Below, in pieces: positions 17,453 through 25,892 of a stretch of 64,000 nucleotides of DNA; within the stretch, counting starts at the first letter, position 1, and the number at the start of each line of letters is the position of its first letter. Both the position numbers and the translations under genes were made by a program. The notes beneath the pieces are model-generated. The model ran no database searches and had not been told where the DNA came from. It was given only the letters and a program-made list of their open reading frames with translations. The stretch comes from Virgibacillus proomii. Lineage in GTDB: Bacteria; Bacillota; Bacilli; Bacillales; Amphibacillaceae. The stretch spans positions 1,133,062 through 1,197,061 of the forward strand of contig NZ_FUFN01000009.1 in assembly GCF_900162615.1 (NCBI RefSeq), read 5' to 3'.

Positions 17453-18820
17453 CTATGCTTGGACTGGCACTGGTGGAATATCGCTTTCTGAATAGCGATG
17501 ATCAAGATCAACGAATTTATTATATTCTTTAACAAAGGCTAATTCGACCGTACCGACCGGACCATTACGCTGTTTGGAAATGATAATCTCAATAATATTT
17601 TGTTTTTCAGACTCTGAATCATAGTAATCATCACGATAAAGGAAACCAACAATATCTGCATCTTGTTCAATACTTCCAGATTCACGTAAATCTGACATCA
17701 TTGGACGTTTATCCTGTCGTGACTCTACCCCGCGGGAAAGCTGGGATAGTGCAATCAAAGGAACATTTAGCTCTCTTGCTAATCCTTTTAGTGATCGTGA
17801 TATTTCTGAAACTTCCTGCTGCCTGTTTTCACGGGAATTTACACTTCCTTGAATAAGCTGTAAGTAATCAATTAAAATCATTCCTAACCCATGCTCCTGT
17901 TTTAATCTTCGGCATTTAGAACGAATATCAGCAACCCGAATTCCCGGAGTATCATCAATGTAAATGCCAGCATTCGATAAACTTCCCATTGCCATCGTTA
18001 ACTTCGTCCAGTCATCTGCTTGTAACTGTCCATTACGCAGACGTTGTGCATCGATATTTCCCTCTGCACAAAGCATACGCTGTACGAGCTGTTCCGCCCC
18101 CATTTCCAAGCTGAAAATAGCCACGTTCTCATCTGTATTCACAGCCACATTCTGAGCTACATTTAAAGCAAATGCTGTTTTACCTACGGATGGGCGGGCA
18201 GCAATAATAATTAAATCATTTGGCTGAAAACCAGAAGTAATTCGATCTAAATCCCGGAAGCCAGTCGGAACTCCGGTAACATCCGCATTTTGTTGATGCA
18301 GCTGCTCAATATTATCATATACGTCAATTAAGACATCTTTAATATTTTTAAACGCCCCTGAATTTTTTCTGCTAGAAACATCAAGGATACTTTTTTCCGC
18401 TTCATTTAATACATCTTCTACATCATCCTGCCGCTCAAAACTCGATGTTACGATATCCGTTGCTGAGCGGATAAGCCTCCGCAATAATGCCTTTTCTTCA
18501 ACGATACGGCAATAATAGCCAATATTTGCAGACGTTGGTACACTTTCTGCCACCTGAGATAAATATTGGACGCCTCCTGCTTCCTCCAATTGCTGTACAT
18601 TGTGTAAATAAGCAGTTACAGTGACAACATCAATCGGTTCTCCTCGATCAGCCAATGCGATCATGCCAGCAAAAATGCGCTGATGACTAGCACGATAAAA
18701 ATCCTCAGGATTAAGTATTTCAGCAGCAGTATTAAACGCCTCTGGATCGATAAAGATCGCCCCAATGATAGATTGTTCTGCTTCTATGTTGTGTGGAGGT
18801 GTGCGATCAATCTCATTCAT
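17453..18820 (-). CDS. dnaB: Replicative DNA helicase (DnaB family; called DnaC in B. subtilis)
   Basis: A 455-residue hexameric helicase that unwinds DNA at the fork. The N-terminal DnaB domain (about 5-110) is followed by a RecA-like motor with Walker A ARPSVGKTA, Walker B GMILIDYLQL, and RQDKRPMMSDLRESGSIEQD near the C-terminal part. ATG at 18820 lies 7 nt after GGGGAG; TTG at 18823 is a less likely alternative. It lies between purA and rplI, as in B. subtilis rplI-dnaC-purA. Confidence 0.96.
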   Translation of the reverse strand: MNEIDRTPPHNIEAEQSIIGAIFIDPEAFNTAAEILNPEDFYRASHQRIFAGMIALADRGEPIDVVTVTAYLHNVQQLEEAGGVQYLSQVAESVPTSANIGYYCRIVEEKALLRRLIRSATDIVTSSFERQDDVEDVLNEAEKSILDVSSRKNSGAFKNIKDVLIDVYDNIEQLHQQNADVTGVPTGFRDLDRITSGFQPNDLIIIAARPSVGKTAFALNVAQNVAVNTDENVAIFSLEMGAEQLVQRMLCAEGNIDAQRLRNGQLQADDWTKLTMAMGSLSNAGIYIDDTPGIRVADIRSKCRRLKQEHGLGMILIDYLQLIQGSVNSRENRQQEVSEISRSLKGLARELNVPLIALSQLSRGVESRQDKRPMMSDLRESGSIEQDADIVGFLYRDDYYDSESEKQNIIEIIISKQRNGPVGTVELAFVKEYNKFVDLDHRYSESDIPPVPVQA

Positions 18821-19152
18821 CAAGTGTCTCCCCTTTCTGCGGAGGTAACATTAGAGAAGCACAAATGTCTTCATTTGTGCTCTCAAGATAAGAAAATGCC
18901 ATATGTGCAAGTATAGTATTAAAAAAGTTGTTCAAAAACCCAGTTTAAAAGGTGGCTGGAGATGTCACCTTCTCGATCAAATTCGCTAGGTCGTACTAGT
19001 AGCAGCATTGCTATTTGCAGGTAAGAGTAGGCTTCACAGCAATACATAGCACGATGAAAAAATGCTTTTTCAATAACATTGCGATCTTAGCCATCTCGAC
19101 ACTTTTACCCTCTTTTTAAATTCACTTAAAGCTTGCTCATGCTTATCTTGGT
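18821..19152. other. Intergenic region between rplI and the helicase gene, with an inverted repeat
   Basis: No gene supported. AGCACAAATG-TCTT-CATTTGTGCT (18858-18881) is a perfect 10-bp inverted repeat 38 bp upstream of the helicase start; without a T-run it may be an operator or a leader hairpin. A second, smaller stem (AAGGTG/CACCTT) lies at about 18949-18971. Confidence 0.5.
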
Positions 19153-19602
19153 CTATTGTTTTTCTATAACATGTACTTTAATGGTGCCTGTAACCTCTGG
19201 GTGAAGCTTTACAGGAACAGTGGTATAACCTAATGAACGAATTGGTGAATCCAGCTCAATTTTGCGTTTATCCACTTTATAACCATGATTTTTTTCTAGC
19301 GCTTCGGAGATTTGTTTGCTTGTTATTGATCCGAATAAACGACCATTATCACCTGATTTAGCGGTTAATTCCACAGTTAATTCTGCTAGCTTATCCTTTA
19401 ATTTTATCGCTTCGTCTTTTTCATCTTGTTCCAACTGTTTCTGTTTGCGTTTCTTCGCTTCTAGAGCTTTCAGATTACCTGGGGTTGCTTCTTGGGCCAA
19501 ATTATTTTTTAATAAATAATTCCGAGCGTAACCATCGGAAACGTTTTTTACATCGCCTTTCTTACCTTTACCTTTAACATCTTTAAGAAAGATTACTTTC
19601 AT
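19153..19602 (-). CDS. rplI: 50S ribosomal protein L9
   Basis: A 149-residue protein. The N-terminal domain MKVIFLKDVKGKGKKGDVKNV with GYARNYLL binds 23S rRNA; a long charged helix (about 45-80, rich in K/E/Q) links to the C-terminal domain. Its ATG overlaps the gdpP stop (ATGA), so the two are coupled; GGGGAG precedes it. Same gdpP-rplI-helicase order as in B. subtilis. Confidence 0.97.
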   Translation of the reverse strand: MKVIFLKDVKGKGKKGDVKNVSDGYARNYLLKNNLAQEATPGNLKALEAKKRKQKQLEQDEKDEAIKLKDKLAELTVELTAKSGDNGRLFGSITSKQISEALEKNHGYKVDKRKIELDSPIRSLGYTTVPVKLHPEVTGTIKVHVIEKQ

Positions 19603-21569
19603 TCAGAATCGCTCCCCTCATAATATTCATCTAGTATCTGTTTTAACATCTGTTCTGCTTCGTCAACTGTTATATCAGCAATTTGTGTGGCAGCATTTGT
19701 TAAATGTCCGCCACCATTCATTTTTTCCATAATCACCTGAACATTGATATCCCCTAATGAACGGGCACTAATTCCCACTCTTCCATCTCTTCTCTCAGAG
19801 ATGACAAAGGAAGCAGCTATCCCACTCATTGTCAGCAAAATATCTGCTGTCTGAGCAATTAATACAGGACCATGCACCTGACCTTTCTCAGCTTTAGCAA
19901 TCGCTATTTGGCCGCGGTACATTTCTGCTCGCTCAATTAATTTGCTGCGCTTGATATAAACCTCCATATCTTCTTTCATAAACTCCTGAACAAGGACTGT
20001 ATCTGCACCTTTTGCTCGTAAATAGGAGGCAGCATCAAAGGTTCTGGACCCAGTTCTTAACGTAAAGCTTTTCGTATCCACGATAATTCCTGCTAAAAGA
20101 GCTGTTGCTTCAAGCATACTTAACTTCAGCTTTTTCGGCTGGTATTCTAGAAGTTCTGTTACTAATTCAGCTGTGGAAGAAGCGTATGGCTCCATATACA
20201 CCAAAGTAGGATTTTCAATAAAGTCTTCTCCCCGACGATGGTGATCTATAACAACTTTATAATCTGATTTCTGTAACAACACTTCATTTGCCACCATAGA
20301 AGGCCGATGGGTATCGACTACAACGACAAGGCTTCGATTATTGATAATAGATTCCGATTCATCTGGATCAATAAAATATTGCCAAAGCTCTTTATCTTGT
20401 TTAATAGCCTTAACTACACGATGGACTCCTGTATCCACATCTTCCGGATCAAAGACAATATAGCCAGGTACATCATTAGCAAGTGCAATGTTTAAAATAC
20501 CGATTGCTGATCCTAATGAGTCCATATCAGGTGCCTTATGGCCCATTATAATAACATTGTCACTCGCTTTTATCAATTCCTTTAAGGCATGAGAAATAAC
20601 CCTTGCTCTTACTCGCGTTCGTTTCTCCATTGGATTTGTTTTTCCTCCATAAAAACGAACTTTACCAGACTCATCCTTAATAGCCACTTGATCACCACCA
20701 CGACCTAATGCAAGATCAAGGCTGGACTGTGCTAATTCGCCAAGTGTTGGTAAGTCCACATCGCCTACACCAACTCCGATACTTAGTGTCACAGGTGTAT
20801 TTCTTTCACCACTTAATTCCCGAACTTCATCTAGAATTTCAAATTTACCTTTTTCCAGCTGTTCTAATATTTGCTTCGTCCCAACAGCAAGAAACCGTTC
20901 CTGGGATGTCCGTTTTAAATAAAGACCATACTTTTTTGACCATTCATTTAAAACGGAAGTAACTTGTGAATTCAAGTGGCTTTTACTTGTGTCATTCATG
21001 TTTTGCGTAATCTCTTCATAATTATCCAGAAAGATAAATCCAAGTACCGTTTGCTCATTACGGTATTGTGTTTGTAATTCTGATTGCTCTGTTCGGTCAA
21101 ATAAATAAAGCAGCCGTTCTTCTTTTTTCACAACCGTTTCAAATACATAGCCTTGTAATTCAAACCAAATTTTGTCTTTGTTCTCCTTTATCATCGGAAT
21201 TAGATCCTCCGATAAGGTATGAAGTGAATCACCGACTAATGTGCCGTCATCAAATTGGTTCATATACGGATTTGCCCATTCAATTTTATAATCTTCACTG
21301 AATAAGATAATCCCAAACGGCATCTCCAATAATGCCTCTTCTCCAACTTTTTTAATTCGGTATGATAATGTTGTAATATATTTTTCGGCTTCGTCCTGCA
21401 AAGCTTGTTCAGAACGGATGCTATAGTAAAGCGAAACAGCTAACAGGATCGTCATCACTATCCCAAGTATCCATTGGAAATACCAAGCAACACTAAGCAA
21501 GATAATGGATAATAAATAAATAACCCATACATGAGTCCGCAGTTTCGGCCTTTTTTGCTTATCTGACAT
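19599..21569 (-). CDS. gdpP: GdpP, cyclic-di-AMP phosphodiesterase
   Basis: A 656-residue membrane enzyme that hydrolyses c-di-AMP to pApA, tuning osmolyte transport and wall stress. Two transmembrane helices (about 12-52), a haem-binding-type PAS region (about 70-150), a degenerate GGDEF domain, and a DHH/DHHA1 catalytic module with GHKAPDMDSLGSAIG, VVVVDTHR, VIDHHRRG and the C-terminal GGGHLTNAA. The ATG at 21569 follows AGGAG by 9 nt; the adjacent GTG at 21572 is also possible. It ends overlapping rplI by 4 bp. Confidence 0.95.
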   Translation of the reverse strand: MSDKQKRPKLRTHVWVIYLLSIILLSVAWYFQWILGIVMTILLAVSLYYSIRSEQALQDEAEKYITTLSYRIKKVGEEALLEMPFGIILFSEDYKIEWANPYMNQFDDGTLVGDSLHTLSEDLIPMIKENKDKIWFELQGYVFETVVKKEERLLYLFDRTEQSELQTQYRNEQTVLGFIFLDNYEEITQNMNDTSKSHLNSQVTSVLNEWSKKYGLYLKRTSQERFLAVGTKQILEQLEKGKFEILDEVRELSGERNTPVTLSIGVGVGDVDLPTLGELAQSSLDLALGRGGDQVAIKDESGKVRFYGGKTNPMEKRTRVRARVISHALKELIKASDNVIIMGHKAPDMDSLGSAIGILNIALANDVPGYIVFDPEDVDTGVHRVVKAIKQDKELWQYFIDPDESESIINNRSLVVVVDTHRPSMVANEVLLQKSDYKVVIDHHRRGEDFIENPTLVYMEPYASSTAELVTELLEYQPKKLKLSMLEATALLAGIIVDTKSFTLRTGSRTFDAASYLRAKGADTVLVQEFMKEDMEVYIKRSKLIERAEMYRGQIAIAKAEKGQVHGPVLIAQTADILLTMSGIAASFVISERRDGRVGISARSLGDINVQVIMEKMNGGGHLTNAATQIADITVDEAEQMLKQILDEYYEGSDSE

Positions 21570-21674
21570 CACATTCAGCTCCTACTGTGCAACACTTTTT
21601 TAAATCGTATGTAAGTTTGCTCAAAAAGTCAGGCGATAAAGACAAAGCGGATACGTTTTTTTCCATAGACAATA

Positions 21675-22616
21675 TTACCTCTTTTTCTCCAGTCGATCCC
21701 TTAGATTCAACCCTAAATCAATAATCCCTATAAAACGAACAATAAATAAAAGGGGGGGCATAAATAGTGCTATTACGATGCAAATAATAGGAAATGCTTT
21801 CGTCATCTTTTTATGATGTGCATAAAAAAATAGGAACGAAAATCCTTGGATGGTTAACAGCATTTGTATAATAAAAATAAAATTCTGCGCAGCCATAAAT
21901 AGCATACTATCCGGATCAGTAATCATGTAGGACGAAAGCAATGCAAATAGATAAATAAATAGGATGCTTACTGGAAAACGTAATGTTCGAAATGGGGGAA
22001 AACGTAATTTTTTCCTTTCAAGTCGATTAATAAGTTTGTAACCGAGCCATTGACTAATTAATGCTTGTGAAACTGCTGCACAAACAAGGAAAAACGGGAA
22101 TAAATTAGTTAATAGTGTTACCGCTTGCTCCATTGATTTCTGAAATGCTTCCGTTTGTTCCTCAGTTGTAAATTGATCCATTAAGCTAACCGACATTTTA
22201 AATGACTCATCTGTTATTTGTTTAAATTCATTTAATATATTTACTTGAAGAACCACTTGCGTAAACACAAATGCAAACAATAGACCGATAATAAATCCAA
22301 AAGTCCCTCGTGCCCATGTTTCATAAGCTGAAAGATTCTTATGAATTGCTCCTCCAATCATTATACCACCAATTGCTGCCGGTACAGCAAGCGGAATGGA
22401 TATGAAAGTTGCAACTAATATAGAAGATAATATAGCAGCTACCAACATAAGTAAAGCCGGTTTCCAGTCATATCTTGATGTAAACATTATAAACGGTATT
22501 GGCAAAAATAATATAGCAGCTACTGATAAAATTGGAATGAACATACTAGCTAGCAATATTACAATAAAAACAGCCGTTAATAAAGCCCCGTCTGTCATTC
22601 TTTTTGATTGATTCAT
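21675..22616 (-). CDS. yybS: YybS, multi-pass membrane protein (DUF2232)
   Basis: A 313-residue integral membrane protein with about seven to eight hydrophobic segments, matching the DUF2232/YybS family found upstream of gdpP in Bacillales. It resembles ECF-type substrate-binding membrane components, but no substrate is known. I start at 22616, where GAGGTG precedes the ATG; an upstream ATG at 22628 overlaps that ribosome-binding site. The basic C-terminus (RDRLEKKR) fits an inside end. Confidence 0.85.
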   Translation of the reverse strand: MNQSKRMTDGALLTAVFIVILLASMFIPILSVAAILFLPIPFIMFTSRYDWKPALLMLVAAILSSILVATFISIPLAVPAAIGGIMIGGAIHKNLSAYETWARGTFGFIIGLLFAFVFTQVVLQVNILNEFKQITDESFKMSVSLMDQFTTEEQTEAFQKSMEQAVTLLTNLFPFFLVCAAVSQALISQWLGYKLINRLERKKLRFPPFRTLRFPVSILFIYLFALLSSYMITDPDSMLFMAAQNFIFIIQMLLTIQGFSFLFFYAHHKKMTKAFPIICIVIALFMPPLLFIVRFIGIIDLGLNLRDRLEKKR

Positions 22617-22709
22617 TTTGCACCTCATCTAACTTAGATTGTTACTATTCCATCTTATTATAATAACATGTTTTTTGCAGAAATAGTTGTCGAAAGGAGT
22701 AGAAAAAAT

Positions 22710-22723
22710 ATTTCCCGGGAAAT
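22710..22723. promoter_or_regulatory. Noc binding site (NBS)
   Basis: ATTTCCCGGGAAAT is an exact match to the 14-bp palindrome bound by the nucleoid occlusion protein Noc in B. subtilis. noc itself is encoded at 34429..35307. It lies in the yybS upstream region, about 21 kb from dnaA. The rest of 22724-22950 shows no gene. Confidence 0.85.
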
Positions 22724-22986
22724 AACAAAGTAAAATTTCAAGCAAGGGGAACCCGGTATCGCATAAGTTATCTCAAACTTGGCTAATACTAGAATGAGAT
22801 TCCGTCCCAACTAAAGTTTATATATGCTAATGTACATGAATTTCGCGGCATTATTTTTACCGTTTTTTTTAACATCCTCTTGAATACCCTATTTAAGGGC
22901 TTATTTTCTTATTTCAAACCCCTAGAAAGGTAATTATCCGTTATTTTTACTATAATGGGTATATAAACGAAATAAGGATGACGAAA

Positions 22987-23472
22987 ATGGTATTTCTCCG
23001 GGCATTTTTACATAGTATCAAACTACCAAAAAAGAAAGCAATTTTTCAGCTTAATCGAATTGGAATGGATATAACAATTTTTTACATACTGCTTTTACTA
23101 TTCATTGTCTCCCTACCAGCTTTTATTGATTATTTATTAGGTAGCAGTAAACTGGCTAATGCACTAAATATTTTTTTTAAGATTATCTACTTTTTTATCT
23201 TTAATTATTTACCATTATCCATCATTGTATTTATGCTTATTTCTTTGATTGCAGCTGTTGGTACAGGATTAGCTAAACTAATGCAGCGAAAATTAAAATA
23301 CTCTATTCTCTGGAAAATGACTGCTTATACAACAACCATTCCTTTTCTAGTGTATTCATTAGCTGCATTATTTTTACCGATTGGCAATATGTATCTTTTA
23401 ATATTTTGTATTTATTCTCTCTTGTTTATTGTTTTAATCATTTCTGTATATCCAAAGAGAAGAAAAAAATAA
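22987..23472 (+). CDS. DUF1189-like membrane protein
   Basis: A 161-residue protein with four hydrophobic helices. The N-terminus FLRAFLHSIKLPKKKAIFQL resembles the start of DUF1189 proteins, but those are usually near 250 residues, so this is a short relative. The ATG at 22987 follows AAGGA by 8 nt; an ATG nine bases earlier abuts the same site. A TATAAT at 22951-22956 is well placed as a -10, with no clear -35. Function unknown. It runs on the plus strand together with the modA-like gene. Confidence 0.6.
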   Translation: MVFLRAFLHSIKLPKKKAIFQLNRIGMDITIFYILLLLFIVSLPAFIDYLLGSSKLANALNIFFKIIYFFIFNYLPLSIIVFMLISLIAAVGTGLAKLMQRKLKYSILWKMTAYTTTIPFLVYSLAALFLPIGNMYLLIFCIYSLLFIVLIISVYPKRRKK

Positions 23473-23551
23473 TGGATCTGCTTCTATTTAATTTTTTCTG
23501 CCTTCAATGCCCCATAACATGCTGAATAAACAAATGACTAGGAGGTTTTAC

Positions 23552-24349
23552 ATGAAACGCGTTTTATTTCTGATGCTTAGCTTAATTATATTAGCTGGTT
23601 GTGCTATGAGTGAGGAAGATGAGCTCTTTCAAAAATCCAATAAGAAAAATACCATATATATATCTGCTGCTACGAGCTTAGAGGATGCACTGCCAGAAAT
23701 AATCACAGCCTTTGAAAAAAAGCATCCCTATATTACTGTGGAAGTTACTTATGCCAGCTCTGGTCAGCTTGCTAGCAAAATTCAACAAGGTGCTCCTGTC
23801 GATTTATTTTTATCAGCAAATTATGAATGGGTTGATGTGTTAAATAAAGAAGGATTAATTATAAAAAATTCCTTAAAAAAATTTATTGGGAATGATCTTG
23901 TATTAATTACTAATGCCGATAGTCAATTTGATTTATTGAAATTAGAGGATTTAAAATTTATACCGTTTGACCAACTTGCTCTTGGCGATCCTGTTAGTGT
24001 CCCTTCCGGAAATTATGCAAAAGAAGCATTGGAATCTGCTGGCTTATGGGAAGACCTTAAAGATAAATATTTATTTTTAAAAGATGTCCATCAAGTCGTT
24101 GATTATGTTGAAAGTAATAAAGCAGAGCTAGGGATTGTTTATGCTTCGGACACTCATCAGAATGAACAAATCCGTGTAATCAAGGAAATAAATAAAGACT
24201 TACATTCTCCTATTCAATATTATACAGGTATTACCTCATATAGTACGAATCATCATGATGCAGAAACATTTATTGACTACTTACAATCTGAGCAAACTGC
24301 TAAGATCTTTGAATCCTATGGCTTTAAAAAATTATCTGTTGAAAAATAA
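23552..24349 (+). CDS. ModA-type molybdate-binding lipoprotein
   Basis: A 265-residue lipoprotein. The signal peptide has lipobox LAGC with Cys17, followed by a periplasmic-binding fold of the ModA family: YISAATSLEDALPEI, then VEVTYASSGQLASKIQQGAPVDLFLSA, the expected oxyanion-binding start. It should capture molybdate or tungstate outside the membrane for an ABC importer. The ATG at 23552 has AGGAGG 8 nt upstream; the in-frame ATG at 23507 would hide the signal peptide. No modB or modC permease/ATPase genes are adjacent, which is unusual. Confidence 0.88.
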   Translation: MKRVLFLMLSLIILAGCAMSEEDELFQKSNKKNTIYISAATSLEDALPEIITAFEKKHPYITVEVTYASSGQLASKIQQGAPVDLFLSANYEWVDVLNKEGLIIKNSLKKFIGNDLVLITNADSQFDLLKLEDLKFIPFDQLALGDPVSVPSGNYAKEALESAGLWEDLKDKYLFLKDVHQVVDYVESNKAELGIVYASDTHQNEQIRVIKEINKDLHSPIQYYTGITSYSTNHHDAETFIDYLQSEQTAKIFESYGFKKLSVEK

Positions 24350-24651
24350 CAGCCAAATTCCAAGTTCGTGTTTCATGCAGTTTCTTACAAAATGATATAC
24401 ATATACAATTTTGATTGTAAACAAAACCTGTCATATTTAGCGCAAAGATGATAATCGTTATACTTATAATGGTATCTTAAAATTTTTTAGAATTGCTAAC
24501 TTACTGCTAAAAACTAGTATGTATAAGAAAAATTGCAGCTACGAGAGAATCCGATGTTGACTTATCGAAGGAAGCAGACAAGTTTGTTAGCTGCACGGGT
24601 GCTTAAGCTAGACGATGCTAGGTAAAAGCAAATATCATTTTCCAGACAATG
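24350..24651. other. Gene-free region with a partial dispersed repeat
   Basis: Positions 24540-24625 (AATCCGATGTTGACTTATCG... GTGCTTAAGCTAGACGATG) match the end of the repeats at 7165-7320 and 32060-32215. The rest is AT-rich with no coding signal. Confidence 0.55.
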
Positions 24652-24702
24652 AAAAAACCTTCTATACCTAGCCCTAAACGGACTAAATATAGAAGGTTTT
24701 TT
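24652..24702 (-). terminator. Bidirectional terminator after rpsR
   Basis: AAAAAACCTTCTATA pairs with TATAGAAGGTTTTTT, leaving T-runs on both strands. It ends rpsF-ssb-rpsR on the minus strand and may also stop plus-strand transcription. Confidence 0.85.
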
Positions 24703-24704
24703 GT

Positions 24705-24935
24705 TTAATCGTTAACATATGGCAATAATGCCATTGTACGAGCACGCTTAATTGCTTTTGTTAGCTTACGTTGATATTTTGCAGAGGTTCCAGTTACACG
24801 ACGAGGAAGAATTTTTCCACGTTCGGAAATAAAACGTCTTAGCAAATCAACATCTTTGTAATCAATGTGTGTAATTCCGTTCGCTGTAAAGTAACACACT
24901 TTACGACGCTTTGCGCGTCCACGACGAGCCGCCAT
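24705..24935 (-). CDS. rpsR: 30S ribosomal protein S18
   Basis: A 76-residue basic protein with the S18 core VCYFTANGITHIDYKDVDLLRRF, ISERGKILPRRVTGTSAKYQRK and TKAIKRARTMALLPY. It binds 16S rRNA as a heterodimer with S6, encoded two genes upstream. It follows ssb by 20 bp in the conserved rpsF-ssb-rpsR operon. Confidence 0.98.
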   Translation of the reverse strand: MAARRGRAKRRKVCYFTANGITHIDYKDVDLLRRFISERGKILPRRVTGTSAKYQRKLTKAIKRARTMALLPYVND

Positions 24936-24955
24936 TTATAACCCCTCCTTCTAGT

Positions 24956-25432
24956 TTAGAATGGTAAGTCATCATCTGATATTTCAATAGGCTCTCCATT
25001 ATTACTAAATGGATTGTCTTGATCATTAGGTTCAAATTGATTAGGTTCATATGGGCTCTGGTTTCTATTTGGTTGAAATCCTGATGAGCTTTGTCCCCCA
25101 CCTTGCGAGGAGCCTTTTGATTCCAAAAACTGTACACTGTCTGCTACGACTTCGGTTACAAAAACAGTCTTGCCATCCTGTCCTTCAAAACGACGAGTTT
25201 GTAAACGTCCGTCAACTCCTACCATGCTTCCTTTTTTCATATAATTAGCAAGATTCTCTGCTGCTCTACGCCAGACGACACAATTGATAAAGTCAGCTTC
25301 TCTATTTCCTTGCTGATTTGAAAAAGGACGGTTTACTGCAAGCGTAAAATTAGCTACAGCTACTCCACTTGGGGTATAACGTAAATCAGGATCCTTCGTC
25401 AACCTGCCGACAAGTACGACACGATTTAACAT
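24956..25432 (-). CDS. ssb: Single-stranded DNA-binding protein
   Basis: A 158-residue protein. The OB-fold (1-105) begins MLNRVVLVGRLTKDPDLRYTPSG and contains INCVVWRRAAENLANYMKKGS. A Q/S/N-rich linker ends in the acidic tip DDDLPF that recruits repair and replication partners. The ATG at 25432 follows AAGGAG by 8 nt; a GTG at 25441 touches the same site. It lies between rpsF and rpsR. Confidence 0.97.
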   Translation of the reverse strand: MLNRVVLVGRLTKDPDLRYTPSGVAVANFTLAVNRPFSNQQGNREADFINCVVWRRAAENLANYMKKGSMVGVDGRLQTRRFEGQDGKTVFVTEVVADSVQFLESKGSSQGGGQSSSGFQPNRNQSPYEPNQFEPNDQDNPFSNNGEPIEISDDDLPF

Positions 25433-25447
25433 CAGAACCACTCCTTA

Positions 25448-25738
25448 TTATTGATCATCTTCTCGAACGATAATATGACGAATAATATCATCAGAAAACT
25501 TCGCAAGACGATTAAACTCGCTAATAGCTTGTTCATCACTACTGAAGTTAATGATTACATAGTATCCATCACGATAGTCATTGATTTCATATGCAAGACG
25601 TTTCTTGCCTACTTCATCAACTTTTTCAATCTCCGCGCCATTTTCAGTAAGAATTCCTTTGAAACGCTCAATTAAAGCTGTTTGCGCTTCCTCTTCCATG
25701 TCTGGGCGGATGATATACATGATTTCATATTTTCTCAT
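25448..25738 (-). CDS. rpsF: 30S ribosomal protein S6
   Basis: A 96-residue protein starting MRKYEIMYIIRPDMEEE with VGKKRLAYEINDYRDGYYVIINF, the S6 fold. The start at 25738 is set by AGGAGGT 7 nt upstream, giving the usual family length. It heads the rpsF-ssb-rpsR operon, has a near-consensus promoter at 25835-25863 and a leader that could bind the S6:S18 complex. Confidence 0.97.
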   Translation of the reverse strand: MRKYEIMYIIRPDMEEEAQTALIERFKGILTENGAEIEKVDEVGKKRLAYEINDYRDGYYVIINFSSDEQAISEFNRLAKFSDDIIRHIIVREDDQ

Positions 25739-25749
25739 CCGTAGCACCT

Positions 25750-25830
25750 CCTTTTGGACTTACGGCCCCTATGTAAATACTTATTCTACTAGGAGCAAGG
25801 AGTAATTCAAATAATTAATTACTCACGATA
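25750..25830 (-). promoter_or_regulatory. rpsF 5' leader, possible S6:S18 autoregulatory element
   Basis: The transcript between the promoter and rpsF contains the hairpin AGTAATT...AATTACT and, nearer the gene, GGGGCCGTAAGTCC, with the CCG expected in S6:S18 leader motifs. Autoregulation is known for this operon in other Firmicutes. I have not folded it against the published consensus. Confidence 0.4.
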
Positions 25831-25834
25831 GTGT

Positions 25835-25863
25835 ATTATACCAAAATTCATTCTACATTACAA
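25835..25863 (-). promoter_or_regulatory. Sigma-A promoter of rpsF-ssb-rpsR
   Basis: Minus-strand TTGTAA (25863-25858), 17-bp spacer, TATAAT (25840-25835). Confidence 0.7.
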
Positions 25864-25892
25864 GGTTTCGAGAGATCCTTTTTTACGTTTGA

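Noticed and set aside
24440..24475. GATAATCGTTATAC resembling a Fur box
   Set aside because: Too few matches to the Fur consensus and no iron-related gene on either side.
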